This document shows, in pieces, positions 1 through 7,804 of a stretch of DNA of 22,083 bases. Under the pieces are notes generated by a model that had not been told where the DNA came from, ran no database searches, and worked only from the letters and a program-made list of their open reading frames with translations. This DNA comes from Phenylobacterium aquaticum. Its GTDB lineage: Bacteria > Pseudomonadota > Alphaproteobacteria > Caulobacterales > Caulobacteraceae. The position numbers and the translations under genes were made by a program. The stretch is taken from NCBI RefSeq assembly GCF_947378715.1, contig NZ_CANCLE010000056.1, forward strand, positions 1 to 22,083. Reading direction: 5' to 3'. How positions within the stretch are numbered: position 1 is the first letter of the stretch; every line of letters begins with the position of its first letter.

Positions 1-1134
1 CAGGGCGTCTATGGCATCGGCGACGCCACCCTGAACGGGCGGGAAAAGGCCGTTGTGGCCTATCTCGAGGAGCACGTGATCCCGGTGCTGATCGGCCGCG
101 ACGCGCGGCGCATCGAGGACATCTGGCAATATCTCTATCGCGGCGCCTATTGGCGCAGGGGCCCCGTCACCATGCGGGCCATCGCCGCCGTCGACGTGGC
201 CCTATGGGACATCAAGGGCAAGGCGCTCGGCGCGCCGCTCTATGACCTGCTCGGCGGCAAGAGCCGCGAGGGCGTCCTGGTCTATGGCCACGCCAACGGC
301 GCCGACATCGCCCAGACCAGCGACGAGGTCGGCCGCTATATCGACATGGGCTACAAGGCCATCCGCGCGCAGTCCGGCATTCCGGGCGTGGACAAGGCCT
401 ACGGCGTCGGGCGCGGCGACATGTTCTATGAACCGGCCGACGCGGCCCTGCCCACCGAGACCGTCTGGTCGACACCGAAATATCTCGACCACACCCCCAA
501 GCTGTTCGAGGCCCTGCGCGTGCGGTTCGGCATGGAGCCGCACCTGCTGCACGACGCCCACCACCGCCTGACCCCGCTGGAGGCCGCCCAACTCGGCAAG
601 TCGCTGGAGCCCTACCGGCTGTTCTGGCTGGAGGACGTCACCCCGGCCGAGAACCAGGAGGCCTTCCGCCTGATCCGGCGGCACACCACCACCCCACTGG
701 CGGTGGGCGAGGTGTTCAACACCATCTGGGACTGCAAGGACCTGATCCAGGAGCAGCTGATCGACTACATCCGCGCCACCATCGTGGGCGCCGGCGGGGT
801 CACCCATCTGCGGCGGATCGCCGATTTCGCCTCGCTCTGGCAGGTGCGCACGGGCTGCCACGGGGCGACGGACCTCTCGCCGGTGACCATGGGCGCGGCC
901 CTGCACTTCGACACCTGGGTTCCGAACTTCGGCGTCCAGGAATATATGCGCCACACCGCAGAAACCGACGCGGTCTTCCCCCACGCCTACAGCTTCTCGG
1001 ACGGACTGTTGTTTCCGGGTGATGCGCCCGGCCACGGCGTCGACATCGACGAGGCGCTCGCCGCAAAGTATCCTTACGAGCCGCGTCAGCTTCCAGTTGC
1101 AAGACTCGAGGACGGGACCATGTGGAACTGGTGA
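1..1134 (+). CDS. manD: D-mannonate dehydratase (enolase superfamily), 5'-truncated
   Basis: Dehydrates D-mannonate to 2-keto-3-deoxy-D-gluconate in hexuronate catabolism (cytosolic, Mg2+-dependent). The frame is open from base 1, so the true start lies outside the window; 377 residues are visible. If 25 residues are missing, numbering matches the studied Novosphingobium/Caulobacter ManD enzymes. Metal ligands then fall at D210 (in DAH), E236 (WLEDV) and E262 (AVGEV). The general acid is H212, the R147/Y159 pair sits in KAIRAQ and KAYGV, and the terminal Trp is W402. Every expected catalytic residue is therefore present, which separates this from other enolase-superfamily members and from RspA-like paralogues. 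Residue 314 is Ala, which I recall as the marker of efficient ManDs (from memory). No other uronate gene is visible. The next gene starts 237 bases downstream and looks unrelated. Confidence 0.93.
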   Translation, partial: QGVYGIGDATLNGREKAVVAYLEEHVIPVLIGRDARRIEDIWQYLYRGAYWRRGPVTMRAIAAVDVALWDIKGKALGAPLYDLLGGKSREGVLVYGHANGADIAQTSDEVGRYIDMGYKAIRAQSGIPGVDKAYGVGRGDMFYEPADAALPTETVWSTPKYLDHTPKLFEALRVRFGMEPHLLHDAHHRLTPLEAAQLGKSLEPYRLFWLEDVTPAENQEAFRLIRRHTTTPLAVGEVFNTIWDCKDLIQEQLIDYIRATIVGAGGVTHLRRIADFASLWQVRTGCHGATDLSPVTMGAALHFDTWVPNFGVQEYMRHTAETDAVFPHAYSFSDGLLFPGDAPGHGVDIDEALAAKYPYEPRQLPVARLEDGTMWNW

Positions 1135-1189
1135 AACACTGGGCGTCACAAATCTTTATACTCAGATCGGGGTGGCGGCCCGACGCCCG

Positions 1190-1204
1190 TTAACCTTTGA
1201 TTTA
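1190..1204 (+). promoter_or_regulatory. Candidate CtrA-like binding site upstream of the chemoreceptor
   Basis: The sequence is TTAA, seven bases, TTTA, one base off the CtrA consensus TTAA-N7-TTAA; the left half continues as TTAACC. It lies 168 bases before the chemoreceptor start in a comparatively AT-rich part of the gap. In Caulobacter, CtrA controls many motility and chemotaxis genes, so the context fits. A single near-match is weak evidence. The rest of the 1135-1371 gap holds a possible sigma-54-like element at 1210-1224 and nothing else I can name. Confidence 0.35.
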
Positions 1205-1209
1205 GCTTC

Positions 1210-1224
1210 TGGCCACAACGCTGC
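1210..1224 (+). promoter_or_regulatory. Possible sigma-54 promoter element
   Basis: TGGC, seven bases, CTGC keeps the GG-N10-GC core spacing of -24/-12 promoters, with one mismatch in the TTGC half. Sigma-54 promoters drive flagellar genes in Caulobacter. Such short GC-rich matches are common by chance in this genome, so this is only a pointer. Confidence 0.18.
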
Positions 1225-1371
1225 GCGGCATTCTGTCCCACCAAAAGTAACTTGGGGTAGTCCAGGTAACGGCCCGCCGCGGAGACCCCGCGACGCTCGA
1301 ACCCTGTTGCGCGGGGCTGTGCCGGCATGCCGGGCGCACCCCTTCATGTCCGAGGCGAAGGGGAATTTCCG

Positions 1372-2877
1372 ATGGCGAACTGGTTTGGTGGCAAGCTCAG
1401 CAAGGCGGAGATCGAAACGCAGATGACCCTGGAGGCGACCGTCGCGGCGATCCAGCGTTCCCAGGCGGTGATCACCTTCAAGCTCGACGGCACGATCGTC
1501 GAGGCCAACCAGAACTTCCTCGACACCCTGGGCTACCGGGCCGACGAGGTGGTGGGCCGCAAGCACGCCATGTTCGTCCCGCCCGAGGAGGCGAACAGCG
1601 CGGCCTACAAGGCCTTCTGGCGCACTCTGAACAACGGCGAATTTGTCGCCGAGAAGTTCCGGCGGATCGGCAAGGGCGGCCGCGAGATCTGGATCCAGGC
1701 CTCCTACAACCCGATGTTCGACGCGGCCGGCAAACCCTTCCGGGTCATCAAGTTCGCCACCGACGTCACCGCGATCGAGCAGGAGCGCGCGCGCAACGAG
1801 GCGGAGCGCCGAAGCGCCCAGGCCCGCCAGGAGCAGGCCGTGGCCGAGGTCGGTCTGGGCCTCACACGCCTCGCCGCCGGCGACCTGACCTATCGCATCA
1901 CCGCCGCCCTGGCCGAGGACTACAGAGGTCTCCAGACCGACTTCAACGGCGCGATCGAACGCCTGCAAGAGGTGATGACCACCATCGTCAACACTGCGGG
2001 CGGCATGCGGTCCGGGGCCGGCGAGATCAGTCAGGCCGCCGACGAGCTGTCGCGGCGCACCGAGCAGCAGGCCGCCAGCCTGGAGGAAACCGCCGCCGCC
2101 CTGGAGGAGATCACCGCCACGGTCCGCCAGACCGCCGAGAACGCCCGCCAGGCGCAGACCGCCGTCACCGCCGCCCGCACCGACGCCGACGCCTCGGGCA
2201 AGGTGGTCGAGAACGCCGTCACCGCCATGGGCGCCATCGAGGGTTCGGCCTCCCAGATCAGCCAGATCATCGGGGTGATCGACGAGATCGCCTTCCAGAC
2301 CAACCTGCTGGCGCTCAACGCCGGGGTCGAGGCCGCGCGCGCCGGCGAGGCCGGCAAGGGCTTCGCCGTCGTCGCCTCCGAGGTCCGGGCCCTGGCCCAG
2401 CGCTCGGCGGAAGCCGCCAAGGAGATCAAGGCTTTGATCTCCGCCTCCAACCAGCAGGTCAGCACGGGCGTGGACCTGGTCGGCAAGACCGGCGAGGCCC
2501 TGCGCCGCATCGTCAGCCAGGTCGCCCAGATCACCGACCTGATCACCGGCATCGCCGCCTCCGCCCAGGAACAGGCCGCCGGCCTCCATCAGGTCAACAC
2601 CGCCGTCAACCAGATGGACCAGATGACCCAGCAGAACGCCGCCATGGTCGAGGAATCCACCGCCGCCAGCCACGCGCTGTCGAACGAGGCGACGGAGCTG
2701 AACCGGCTGATGGGCGAGTTCGATCTCGGCGCGATCACCGCCGCCCGGCGCCCGGCGCATCAGGCGCGCGCCCAGGCGCCCCAGCGACGCCCTGCGCCGC
2801 TGGCCCAGCGCTCCGGGGCGGCGGCCGCGCGCAAACTCGATCCTGCGCCAGACGTCGATAGCTGGGAGAGCTTCTGA
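1372..2877 (+). CDS. Soluble methyl-accepting chemotaxis protein with PAS sensor
   Basis: A 501-residue chemoreceptor without membrane segments, so probably a cytoplasmic sensor. A PAS domain spans about residues 22-135 (TIVEANQNFL, GYRADEV). A HAMP-like linker follows around 160-200 (LAAGDLTYRI). The long MCP signalling coiled coil runs from about 205 to 450, with the conserved hairpin tip at about 303-325 (DEIAFQTNLLALNAGVEAAR). A Pro/Ala/Arg-rich tail ends in SWESF, a CheR/CheB-tethering pentapeptide like E. coli NWETF, so adaptation by methylation is likely. I chose ATG 1372 over ATG 1327 because AAGGGG lies at 1358-1363, eight bases ahead, and the extra 15 residues look non-conserved. 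A CheW gene follows after two hairpins. The ligand is unknown; PAS domains of this type can bind heme, flavin or small molecules, but no diagnostic residue was assigned. Confidence 0.93.
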   Translation: MANWFGGKLSKAEIETQMTLEATVAAIQRSQAVITFKLDGTIVEANQNFLDTLGYRADEVVGRKHAMFVPPEEANSAAYKAFWRTLNNGEFVAEKFRRIGKGGREIWIQASYNPMFDAAGKPFRVIKFATDVTAIEQERARNEAERRSAQARQEQAVAEVGLGLTRLAAGDLTYRITAALAEDYRGLQTDFNGAIERLQEVMTTIVNTAGGMRSGAGEISQAADELSRRTEQQAASLEETAAALEEITATVRQTAENARQAQTAVTAARTDADASGKVVENAVTAMGAIEGSASQISQIIGVIDEIAFQTNLLALNAGVEAARAGEAGKGFAVVASEVRALAQRSAEAAKEIKALISASNQQVSTGVDLVGKTGEALRRIVSQVAQITDLITGIAASAQEQAAGLHQVNTAVNQMDQMTQQNAAMVEESTAASHALSNEATELNRLMGEFDLGAITAARRPAHQARAQAPQRRPAPLAQRSGAAAARKLDPAPDVDSWESF

Positions 2878-2904
2878 CCCTGCGACCGATGCGCCAAATC
2901 GGCT

Positions 2905-2949
2905 CCGGGCGCGCCGAACCCGCGCCCGGAAGCCCCGGCATTAGGGCTT
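2905..2949 (+). terminator. Tandem hairpins between chemoreceptor and cheW
   Basis: Two consecutive inverted repeats are visible. The first is a perfect 9-bp stem, CCGGGCGCG at 2905-2913 pairing with 2921-2929 across a 7-base loop. The second is AAGCCC at 2930-2935 pairing with GGGCTT at 2944-2949, followed by CATTTACC. The second has only a short T run, so the pair may be an imperfect terminator, or an attenuator or mRNA-stabilising element that sets the receptor-to-CheW ratio. Confidence 0.5.
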
Positions 2950-3045
2950 CATTTACCAACGCGATCCCTACTGAATTCCAGTCGCTTTTGTAAATCGAGT
3001 ATGGGCTGCGGCCCCCGCCCAACCCCGTCCCCGGAAGGATCCCTG

Positions 3046-3510
3046 ATGGCTCTCGATGAACGCGGCCTGCCTGCGGTAGGCGCTGAACTGGTCACCGTCG
3101 CCATTGGCGGCCAACAGTTCGCCATCGACATCATGATGGTTCGCGAGATTCGCGGCTGGACGGCCTCCACGCCCCTGCCCCACGCGCCGTCCTATGTGCT
3201 GGGCATGATCAACCTGCGCGGCGCGGTGCTGCCGGTGGTCGATCTCGGCTCGCGCCTGGGGCTCAAGGATTGCGCGCGCACCTCCTCCTCGGTGGTCATC
3301 GTCGCCCATATCGACGGCCGCCAGGTCGGCCTGCTGGTCGACGAGGTCTGTGACATCGTGGTGCTGGCCGAGAACATGCTGCAACCGGCCCCCCAGGTCG
3401 GCGCGGACCGCTCGGAAGAGTTTGTGCAGGGCGTCATCACCACCGACGCCGGCATCGTCACCCTGCTGACCCTCGACGGCGTCCTGCCCCGGGTCGCCGA
3501 AGCCGCCTAG
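3046..3510 (+). CDS. cheW: CheW-family chemotaxis coupling protein
   Basis: A 154-residue single-domain CheW, the usual length. CheW bridges chemoreceptors to the kinase CheA at cytoplasmic arrays. Features seen are the first beta strand ELVTVAIGGQQFAIDI (about 14-29), REIRGW, and the core INLRGAVLPVVDL (about 55-67), whose NLRG arginine contacts receptors in E. coli CheW. LLVDEVCDIV follows at about 97-106. The start is ATG 3046, because GGAAGGA at 3033-3039 lies six bases ahead; an upstream ATG at 3001 would add 15 low-complexity residues. It lies 168 bases after the soluble chemoreceptor and probably serves it. No cheA, cheY, cheR or cheB is in the window, so it must work with a kinase encoded elsewhere. 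Its stop codon overlaps that of the opposing lipoprotein gene. Confidence 0.92.
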   Translation: MALDERGLPAVGAELVTVAIGGQQFAIDIMMVREIRGWTASTPLPHAPSYVLGMINLRGAVLPVVDLGSRLGLKDCARTSSSVVIVAHIDGRQVGLLVDEVCDIVVLAENMLQPAPQVGADRSEEFVQGVITTDAGIVTLLTLDGVLPRVAEAA

Positions 3511-4025
3511 TCCAGCCACTGGTAGATGTACCAGTCGCCCTCGATCCGCCGCTCCACATAGAGATACTTGGCCTTCTCCCCACGACGGGCGAAGGCGTCG
3601 GTGTCCGGAACCTGGTCCTGGGGGTTGGCCGCCCGGTCATAGACGATGCCCTTCACAGCCTTCGATCCCCAGCGCGTGGGCGCCAGATAGGCGAAGCGCA
3701 CGGCCAGGCTGGAGGCGTTGTCTGGCCCGGTCTCGCCCGCCGCCACTGAGGTCGCCCCTACCGATCTCAGAATGCGCGCCAGCCGTTCAGCCCGGGCCGG
3801 ATCGGCGGACTTCGGCTCGGCCTTGGGACTCGCCTGGCCCTCGCGAAGCGTGACAGCCTCGATCCCTGGGGCGCGATCGAACTCTGCGACCGCCTCATGG
3901 AACAGGTCCTTGTGCGCCTCGAACGCGGCGATCAGGGCGCCATCGGTCGGGGGTGGCGCGGGCCTGGCGCAGCCGGCCAGGACCAGGGCCGCCGCCATGC
4001 CGCTCAACACCACCGATCGCCGCAT
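3507..4025 (-). CDS. Putative lipoprotein of unknown function
   Basis: A 172-residue protein with a lipoprotein signal peptide: two arginines after the start, a hydrophobic stretch, then a lipobox LAGC with the acylated Cys at residue 19. The mature part is Pro-rich at first (ARPAPPPTDG) and then a small soluble domain ending in ERRIEGDWYIYQWLD. I do not recognise the family. Start choice: ATG at 4025 rather than the adjacent GTG at 4028, which crowds the weak AGG-containing ribosome site. It lies 54 bases downstream of the hybrid kinase on the same strand and could be cotranscribed with it. Its TAG and the cheW TAG share the tetranucleotide CTAG at 3507-3510. Confidence 0.75.
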   Translation of the reverse strand: MRRSVVLSGMAAALVLAGCARPAPPPTDGALIAAFEAHKDLFHEAVAEFDRAPGIEAVTLREGQASPKAEPKSADPARAERLARILRSVGATSVAAGETGPDNASSLAVRFAYLAPTRWGSKAVKGIVYDRAANPQDQVPDTDAFARRGEKAKYLYVERRIEGDWYIYQWLD

Positions 4026-4079
4026 CACCTGCCCCGCTGATTCACGTTCGAGCGGAACCTAGCACGAGATCTGCGGGCG

Positions 4080-6215
4080 TCAGGCGGCCCGGCTGTCCAG
4101 GGCCTTCTCGATGCCGGCCAGCAGGGCGTCGCCGGTGAGCGGCTTGGCCACGTGCAGGTCGGCGCCCGCCTCCAGGGCCTCGGCGCAGTGGTGGGCCATG
4201 GCGTTGGCGCTCAGCACGACGATCGGCACGTGCGCCGGCCAAGCCTGCTCCGCCTCCCAGCGACGGATGGCGCGGGTGGCGGTGAGCCCGTCCATCACCG
4301 GCATCTGCAGATCCATCAGCACCAGGTCGAAGGGCTCGGACCGCAGGGCGTCCACCGCCTGGGCGCCGTTGTCGACCGTGGTCAGGACGATGTCGAAGGG
4401 CGACAGCAGCAGTTCGACCACCTTCTGGTTGGCGAGATTGTCCTCGGCCAGCAACACATGCAGGGCGCGGCCGCCCTGCGAGGTCTCGGCCTCCGCCTCC
4501 TCGGCCGCACGGGCGGCGGAGGGGATTTGCTGGCGGGCGATGTCATAGTCTGCCAGGGCCTGGTCGCGGGTCAGGGGCAGGCTGAAGCTGAAGGTGCTGC
4601 CTTCCCCTGGCCGAGAATGCGCGCTGATCTGGCCGCCCATCATCTCGACCAGCGACTTGCAGATCGCCAGGCCCAGGCCCGAACCACCATAGCGTCGGGT
4701 CATGGTGCTGTCGGCCTGGTTGAACCGCTCGAACAGATGGTCCGCGAGCTCGGCGTCGAAGCCCACCCCGGTGTCGCGCACCGCACAGGTGAACTGGGCC
4801 GGGCCGTTGCCCTGCGCGGGTTCGGTCACCTCGACCTCGACCATGACCTCGCCCGCGGCGGTGAATTTCATGGCGTTGGACAACAGATTGCCGACGACCT
4901 GGCGCAGCCGCACCCCGTCGCCCTGGAACCGCCCCCGGGCGGTCGGCCCGAACCGGGCGGTGAAGGCCAGGCCCTTGGCCTCGGCGTTCAGTCGCGCCAC
5001 CGCCAGTCCGCCGCTGAGCGTCTCGCCCAGATCGAACACTCCCAGCTCCAACTCCAAGCCGCCGGCCTCGATCTTCGACAGGTCGAGGATGTCGGACACC
5101 AGGCGCGTCAGGGTGGCGCCCGCGCCCCGGACCAGATCGACCATCTCCCGCTGGGGAACGGTCAGCTCGGTCCGCGCCAGGGCGTCGACCACCCCGATCA
5201 CGCCGTTCAGGGGCGTGCGGATCTCATGGCTCATATTGGCCAGGAAATCGCTCTTGGCCTGGTTGGCGCGCTCGGCGGCCTCCCGCGCGGCGGCCGTCTC
5301 GGCCTCGACCCGGGACTGCTCGGTCACGTCGCGCGCCACGGCATAGACCCGTTCGCCCGACGGCCGCGCCTGCCACTCCAGGACCCGATAGCTCCCGTCG
5401 CGATGGCGATAGCGGTTGCGGTGGTTGAACACTGCGTGGCCCTCGAGGAACCGCCGCCCTTCCGCAATCGTCGTCGCCCGGTCTTCCTCGTGCATCAGCG
5501 GCAGATAGGACTGCCCCACCAGGCTCTCGACCGGCCAGCCCAGCACCTGTTCCCAGGCCCGGCTCAGGCGGACGAACCGTCCCCGGTCATTGATGATGCA
5601 CAGCAGGTCGGCCGACATGTCGAAGAAGGTCATCAGTTCGCGGGCCGCCTCGACTTCACGGTCCGCAGCCTCCCGCGCCCGGGTCTCGCTGGCCCGCGCG
5701 GCGGCGTCGGTCCGGTCACGGGCGATCGCCAGCGCGCCCAGTTCGGCGGCCGCCTCGATGAGGGCGACATCGTCGTCCGAGGGCCTGCTGACTTCGCGGT
5801 GATAGATGGCGAAGCTGCCGACCACCTCGCCCGACGCCAGGCGGATCGGCTCCGACCAACAGGCGGCGAGCCCAGCCTGGCCGGCCAGATCGCGATAGGG
5901 CGCCCAGAGCGGATCGGTCTGGACGTCCGTCACCACCACGCGCTGACCCGTGAAGATGGCCGTGCCGCAGCTGCCGACATTGGGGCCGATCTCAAGCCCG
6001 TGGATCGCGTTATTGTAGAAGTCCGGCAAACTCGGCGCCGCCCCGGGCGCCAGGCGCGTCCCGGTCTCATCCCGCAGCAGGATGCTGCACAGGATGGTCG
6101 GGTCCTCTGCCTCGACCATCCGCACGATGGCCTCCAGCGCGCCAGACAGATCCGCGCCGGATCCAATCAAGGCCATGGTGCGCTTGAAGATGGAGAAGGC
6201 GGCGGTCCGACTCAT
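4080..6215 (-). CDS. Hybrid sensor histidine kinase (GAF-PAS-HisKA-HATPase-REC)
   Basis: A 711-residue cytoplasmic hybrid kinase; no membrane segment is seen. Domains are an N-terminal GAF (about 15-165, with GLEIGPNVGSCGTAIFTGQR), a coiled linker, PAS/PAC (about 190-300, with YRHRDGSYRVLEW), HisKA with the phospho-accepting His at 330 (SHEIRTPLNG), and HATPase_c. The HATPase shows an N box around 443-450, DTGVGF at 481-486 and GGSGLGLAI at 510-518. The receiver domain shows acidic E591/D592, phospho-acceptor D635 (LMDLQMP), S669 and K691. All catalytic residues are present, so an active phosphorelay ending in an internal receiver is expected, with an unlinked phosphotransferase as partner. 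GAF domains of the GxSCG type occur in redox- or small-molecule-sensing kinases, but the ligand is unknown. It is divergent from the VOC gene, with a weak ribosome site at ATG 6215. Confidence 0.92.
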   Translation of the reverse strand: MSRTAAFSIFKRTMALIGSGADLSGALEAIVRMVEAEDPTILCSILLRDETGTRLAPGAAPSLPDFYNNAIHGLEIGPNVGSCGTAIFTGQRVVVTDVQTDPLWAPYRDLAGQAGLAACWSEPIRLASGEVVGSFAIYHREVSRPSDDDVALIEAAAELGALAIARDRTDAAARASETRAREAADREVEAARELMTFFDMSADLLCIINDRGRFVRLSRAWEQVLGWPVESLVGQSYLPLMHEEDRATTIAEGRRFLEGHAVFNHRNRYRHRDGSYRVLEWQARPSGERVYAVARDVTEQSRVEAETAAAREAAERANQAKSDFLANMSHEIRTPLNGVIGVVDALARTELTVPQREMVDLVRGAGATLTRLVSDILDLSKIEAGGLELELGVFDLGETLSGGLAVARLNAEAKGLAFTARFGPTARGRFQGDGVRLRQVVGNLLSNAMKFTAAGEVMVEVEVTEPAQGNGPAQFTCAVRDTGVGFDAELADHLFERFNQADSTMTRRYGGSGLGLAICKSLVEMMGGQISAHSRPGEGSTFSFSLPLTRDQALADYDIARQQIPSAARAAEEAEAETSQGGRALHVLLAEDNLANQKVVELLLSPFDIVLTTVDNGAQAVDALRSEPFDLVLMDLQMPVMDGLTATRAIRRWEAEQAWPAHVPIVVLSANAMAHHCAEALEAGADLHVAKPLTGDALLAGIEKALDSRAA

Positions 6216-6281
6216 GGGCGCAGCTTGCGCCGAGCTTGCTAAAATCGCTTTGATTTCAACCGGCCAACTTTATCCAAGGTT

Positions 6282-6300
6282 GTGTGACATTTCGCCACAC
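6282..6300. promoter_or_regulatory. Inverted repeat in the kinase/VOC divergent region
   Basis: GTGTG at 6282-6286 and CACAC at 6296-6300 form a symmetric repeat with a nine-base spacer, in the middle of the 178-base gap between two divergent genes. It could be an operator for either promoter. The arms are short and chance cannot be excluded. A TATAAA-like stretch at about 6355-6360 could be part of the VOC promoter, without a convincing -35 partner. Confidence 0.25.
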
Positions 6301-6393
6301 GTATCCTTGCGCAGACCGGCTCCGAAAAGGAGGCCGCGACGGTTCGAAAGCCCGGTATAAATCCCGCCTCCGACAGCCTGGAAGGATCCCCAA

Positions 6394-6792
6394 ATGCCCC
6401 GTTCCCCCGACTATCTCGGCGCCACCGGCATCGGGGTCAGCGATCTGGCCGCCTCGGCGGTCTTCTACGAGAAGGCGCTCGGCATGAAGCCGGTCCAGAC
6501 CTTCAAGCTGCCCTATATGGACGAGATCGTCATGAGCCATGAGGCGCGCAACGCCGTGGTCCTGATGCACTGGACCGACGGCTCGGAGCGCGACTATCGC
6601 GACCTGCCGATCAAGCTGGTGTTCTACGTCACCGATCCGGTCGCCTCGGCCGCCGCCATCCGCGCGGCCGGCGGTTCGATCCATGTGGAGCCCGCGCCCC
6701 ACGCCAGCCTGGGCGGGGCCATTGTCGGCCTGGGCAAGGACCTCGACGGCTATGTGATCGAGTTGCTCCAGGCGCCGGCGCCGAAGGCCTGA
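6394..6792 (+). CDS. VOC-family (glyoxalase/dioxygenase-fold) protein
   Basis: A 132-residue single-module vicinal-oxygen-chelate protein. The N-terminal beta-alpha-beta unit is typical (IGVSDLAASAVFYEKALGMK, residues 12-31). The second half has IKLVFYVTDPVASAAAIRAAGG and ends with a conserved DLDGYVIELLQ. The Glu in the final strand (IELLQ) is the usual metal ligand. The first metal position is not obvious, because the expected His/Glu near the N terminus is replaced by GATGIGVSD. Members include lactoylglutathione lyases, ring-cleavage dioxygenases and antibiotic-binding proteins, so the substrate cannot be named. A strong ribosome site, GGAAGGA at 6380-6386, supports ATG 6394. It is divergently transcribed from the hybrid kinase, so the two may share control. 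Confidence 0.85.
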   Translation: MPRSPDYLGATGIGVSDLAASAVFYEKALGMKPVQTFKLPYMDEIVMSHEARNAVVLMHWTDGSERDYRDLPIKLVFYVTDPVASAAAIRAAGGSIHVEPAPHASLGGAIVGLGKDLDGYVIELLQAPAPKA

Positions 6793-6959
6793 GCTCGGGC
6801 CTGACGGACTCTGCGCCGACCGGCGCGAGCCCGCCGAGCGCGAAGGCCCCTCATCCTCACGACCGCGCGCCGGGCGACGGGGCGGAGATCTCCCGCTCCG
6901 GCTCGTTCGCCCCGGCGCGTTCGCGATGGGGTGGCCGTCGCAAGCTGGTCCTCATCCTT

Positions 6960-6974
6960 GGGGGCCTCGCCCCC
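6960..6974 (+). other. Hairpin in the leader of the DUF1295 gene
   Basis: GGGGGC at 6960-6965 pairs with GCCCCC at 6969-6974 across a three-base loop, 30 bases before the DUF1295 start. There is no T tract, so it is not a clear terminator for the upstream VOC gene; it may affect leader structure. The rest of the 6793-7003 gap contains another GC stem (6813-6817 with 6822-6826, flanked by CGGGC/GCCCG) and no recognisable gene. Confidence 0.3.
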
Positions 6975-7003
6975 GTATAGCTTGGGAACCTCCGGAGCTT
7001 CCC

Positions 7004-7804
7004 ATGGCCGTCCTGCCCCTGCTCGCCCTCAATGCCGCTGTCTCGATCGCCCTGTTCCTGGGTTTGTGGGCGATCAACCTGCGCACCCGCGACCCCAGCT
7101 TCATCGATGGCTGGTGGGGGTTGGGCATGGCGGTGATCGCCCTGACCAGCTTCCTCGCCACCGGCGGCCAGGGCGCGCACCGGCTGGCCCTGACCGCGCT
7201 CTGCGTCGCCTGGGGCGTCCGGCTCGGCGGCTATCTCCTGTGGCGCTGGCGCCAGCACGGCCCGGATCGGCGCTATTCGACCATGATGGCCGCCGCCCAG
7301 GCCGAGCGCGGCTGGGGCTATGGCCAGGCCTCGCTGCTGCTGGTCTTCGCCCTGCAGATGCCTTTGCAGTTCGTGGTCTGCCTGCCGGTCCAGCTGGGCC
7401 AGGTGGCGGACGCCGGCGCCCTCGGCCCGGTCGGCTGGGCCGGCGTCGTCCTGGCGACCCTCGGCCTGGGGTTCGAAAGCCTGGGCGACTGGCAGCTGGT
7501 GCGTTTCAAGGCTGATCCCGCCAACGCCGGCAAGGTGCTGAACACCGGGCTCTGGCGTTACACGCGCCATCCGAACTATTTCGGCGACGCCTGCATGTGG
7601 TGGGGTCTGTGGCTGATCGCGGCCGAGACCGGTCTGGTCGGCGCCGCCAGCCTGCCCGCTCCCATACTGATCACCCTGCTGCTGACCCGCTGGAGCGGCG
7701 TGCCGACGGTCGAGGGCTCGATCGCCAAACGCCGGCCGGACTACGAGGCCTATGTGGCCCAGACTTCGGGCTTCGTCCCCTGGCCGCCGAAACGGACGGC
7801 TTAG
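7004..7804 (+). CDS. DUF1295 membrane protein (steroid 5-alpha-reductase/ICMT-like fold)
   Basis: A 266-residue integral membrane protein with about six hydrophobic segments (about 4-25, 38-55, 60-80, 108-130, 142-160, 196-230). The C-terminal signature LWRYTRHPNYFGD (about 183-195) and the later RRPDYEAYVAQTSGFVPW are typical of DUF1295, related to NADPH-dependent steroid 5-alpha reductases and isoprenylcysteine methyltransferases. That region binds the cofactor in relatives. Members are thought to act on lipids, but the substrate here is unknown. The start is ATG 7004, with GGAG at 6994-6997 six bases ahead; the upstream extension from 6926 is Pro/Trp-rich and does not look like part of the family. 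Its TAG overlaps the TAA of the opposing zinc-ribbon gene in TTAG. Confidence 0.87.
   Translation: MAVLPLLALNAAVSIALFLGLWAINLRTRDPSFIDGWWGLGMAVIALTSFLATGGQGAHRLALTALCVAWGVRLGGYLLWRWRQHGPDRRYSTMMAAAQAERGWGYGQASLLLVFALQMPLQFVVCLPVQLGQVADAGALGPVGWAGVVLATLGLGFESLGDWQLVRFKADPANAGKVLNTGLWRYTRHPNYFGDACMWWGLWLIAAETGLVGAASLPAPILITLLLTRWSGVPTVEGSIAKRRPDYEAYVAQTSGFVPWPPKRTA

Noticed and set aside
1162..2760. Open frame on the minus strand opposite the chemoreceptor
   Set aside because: Gly/Asp/Leu-rich shadow without domains; the plus strand encodes a canonical MCP.
4152..6242. Long open frame on the plus strand opposite the hybrid kinase
   Set aside because: No domain is recognisable, the composition is biased, and the opposite strand encodes a complete five-domain kinase.
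6250..6259. Palindrome TTGATTTCAA near the kinase start, resembling an FNR site
   Set aside because: The half-sites are separated by two bases, not the six between TTGA and TCAA required by FNR/FixK.
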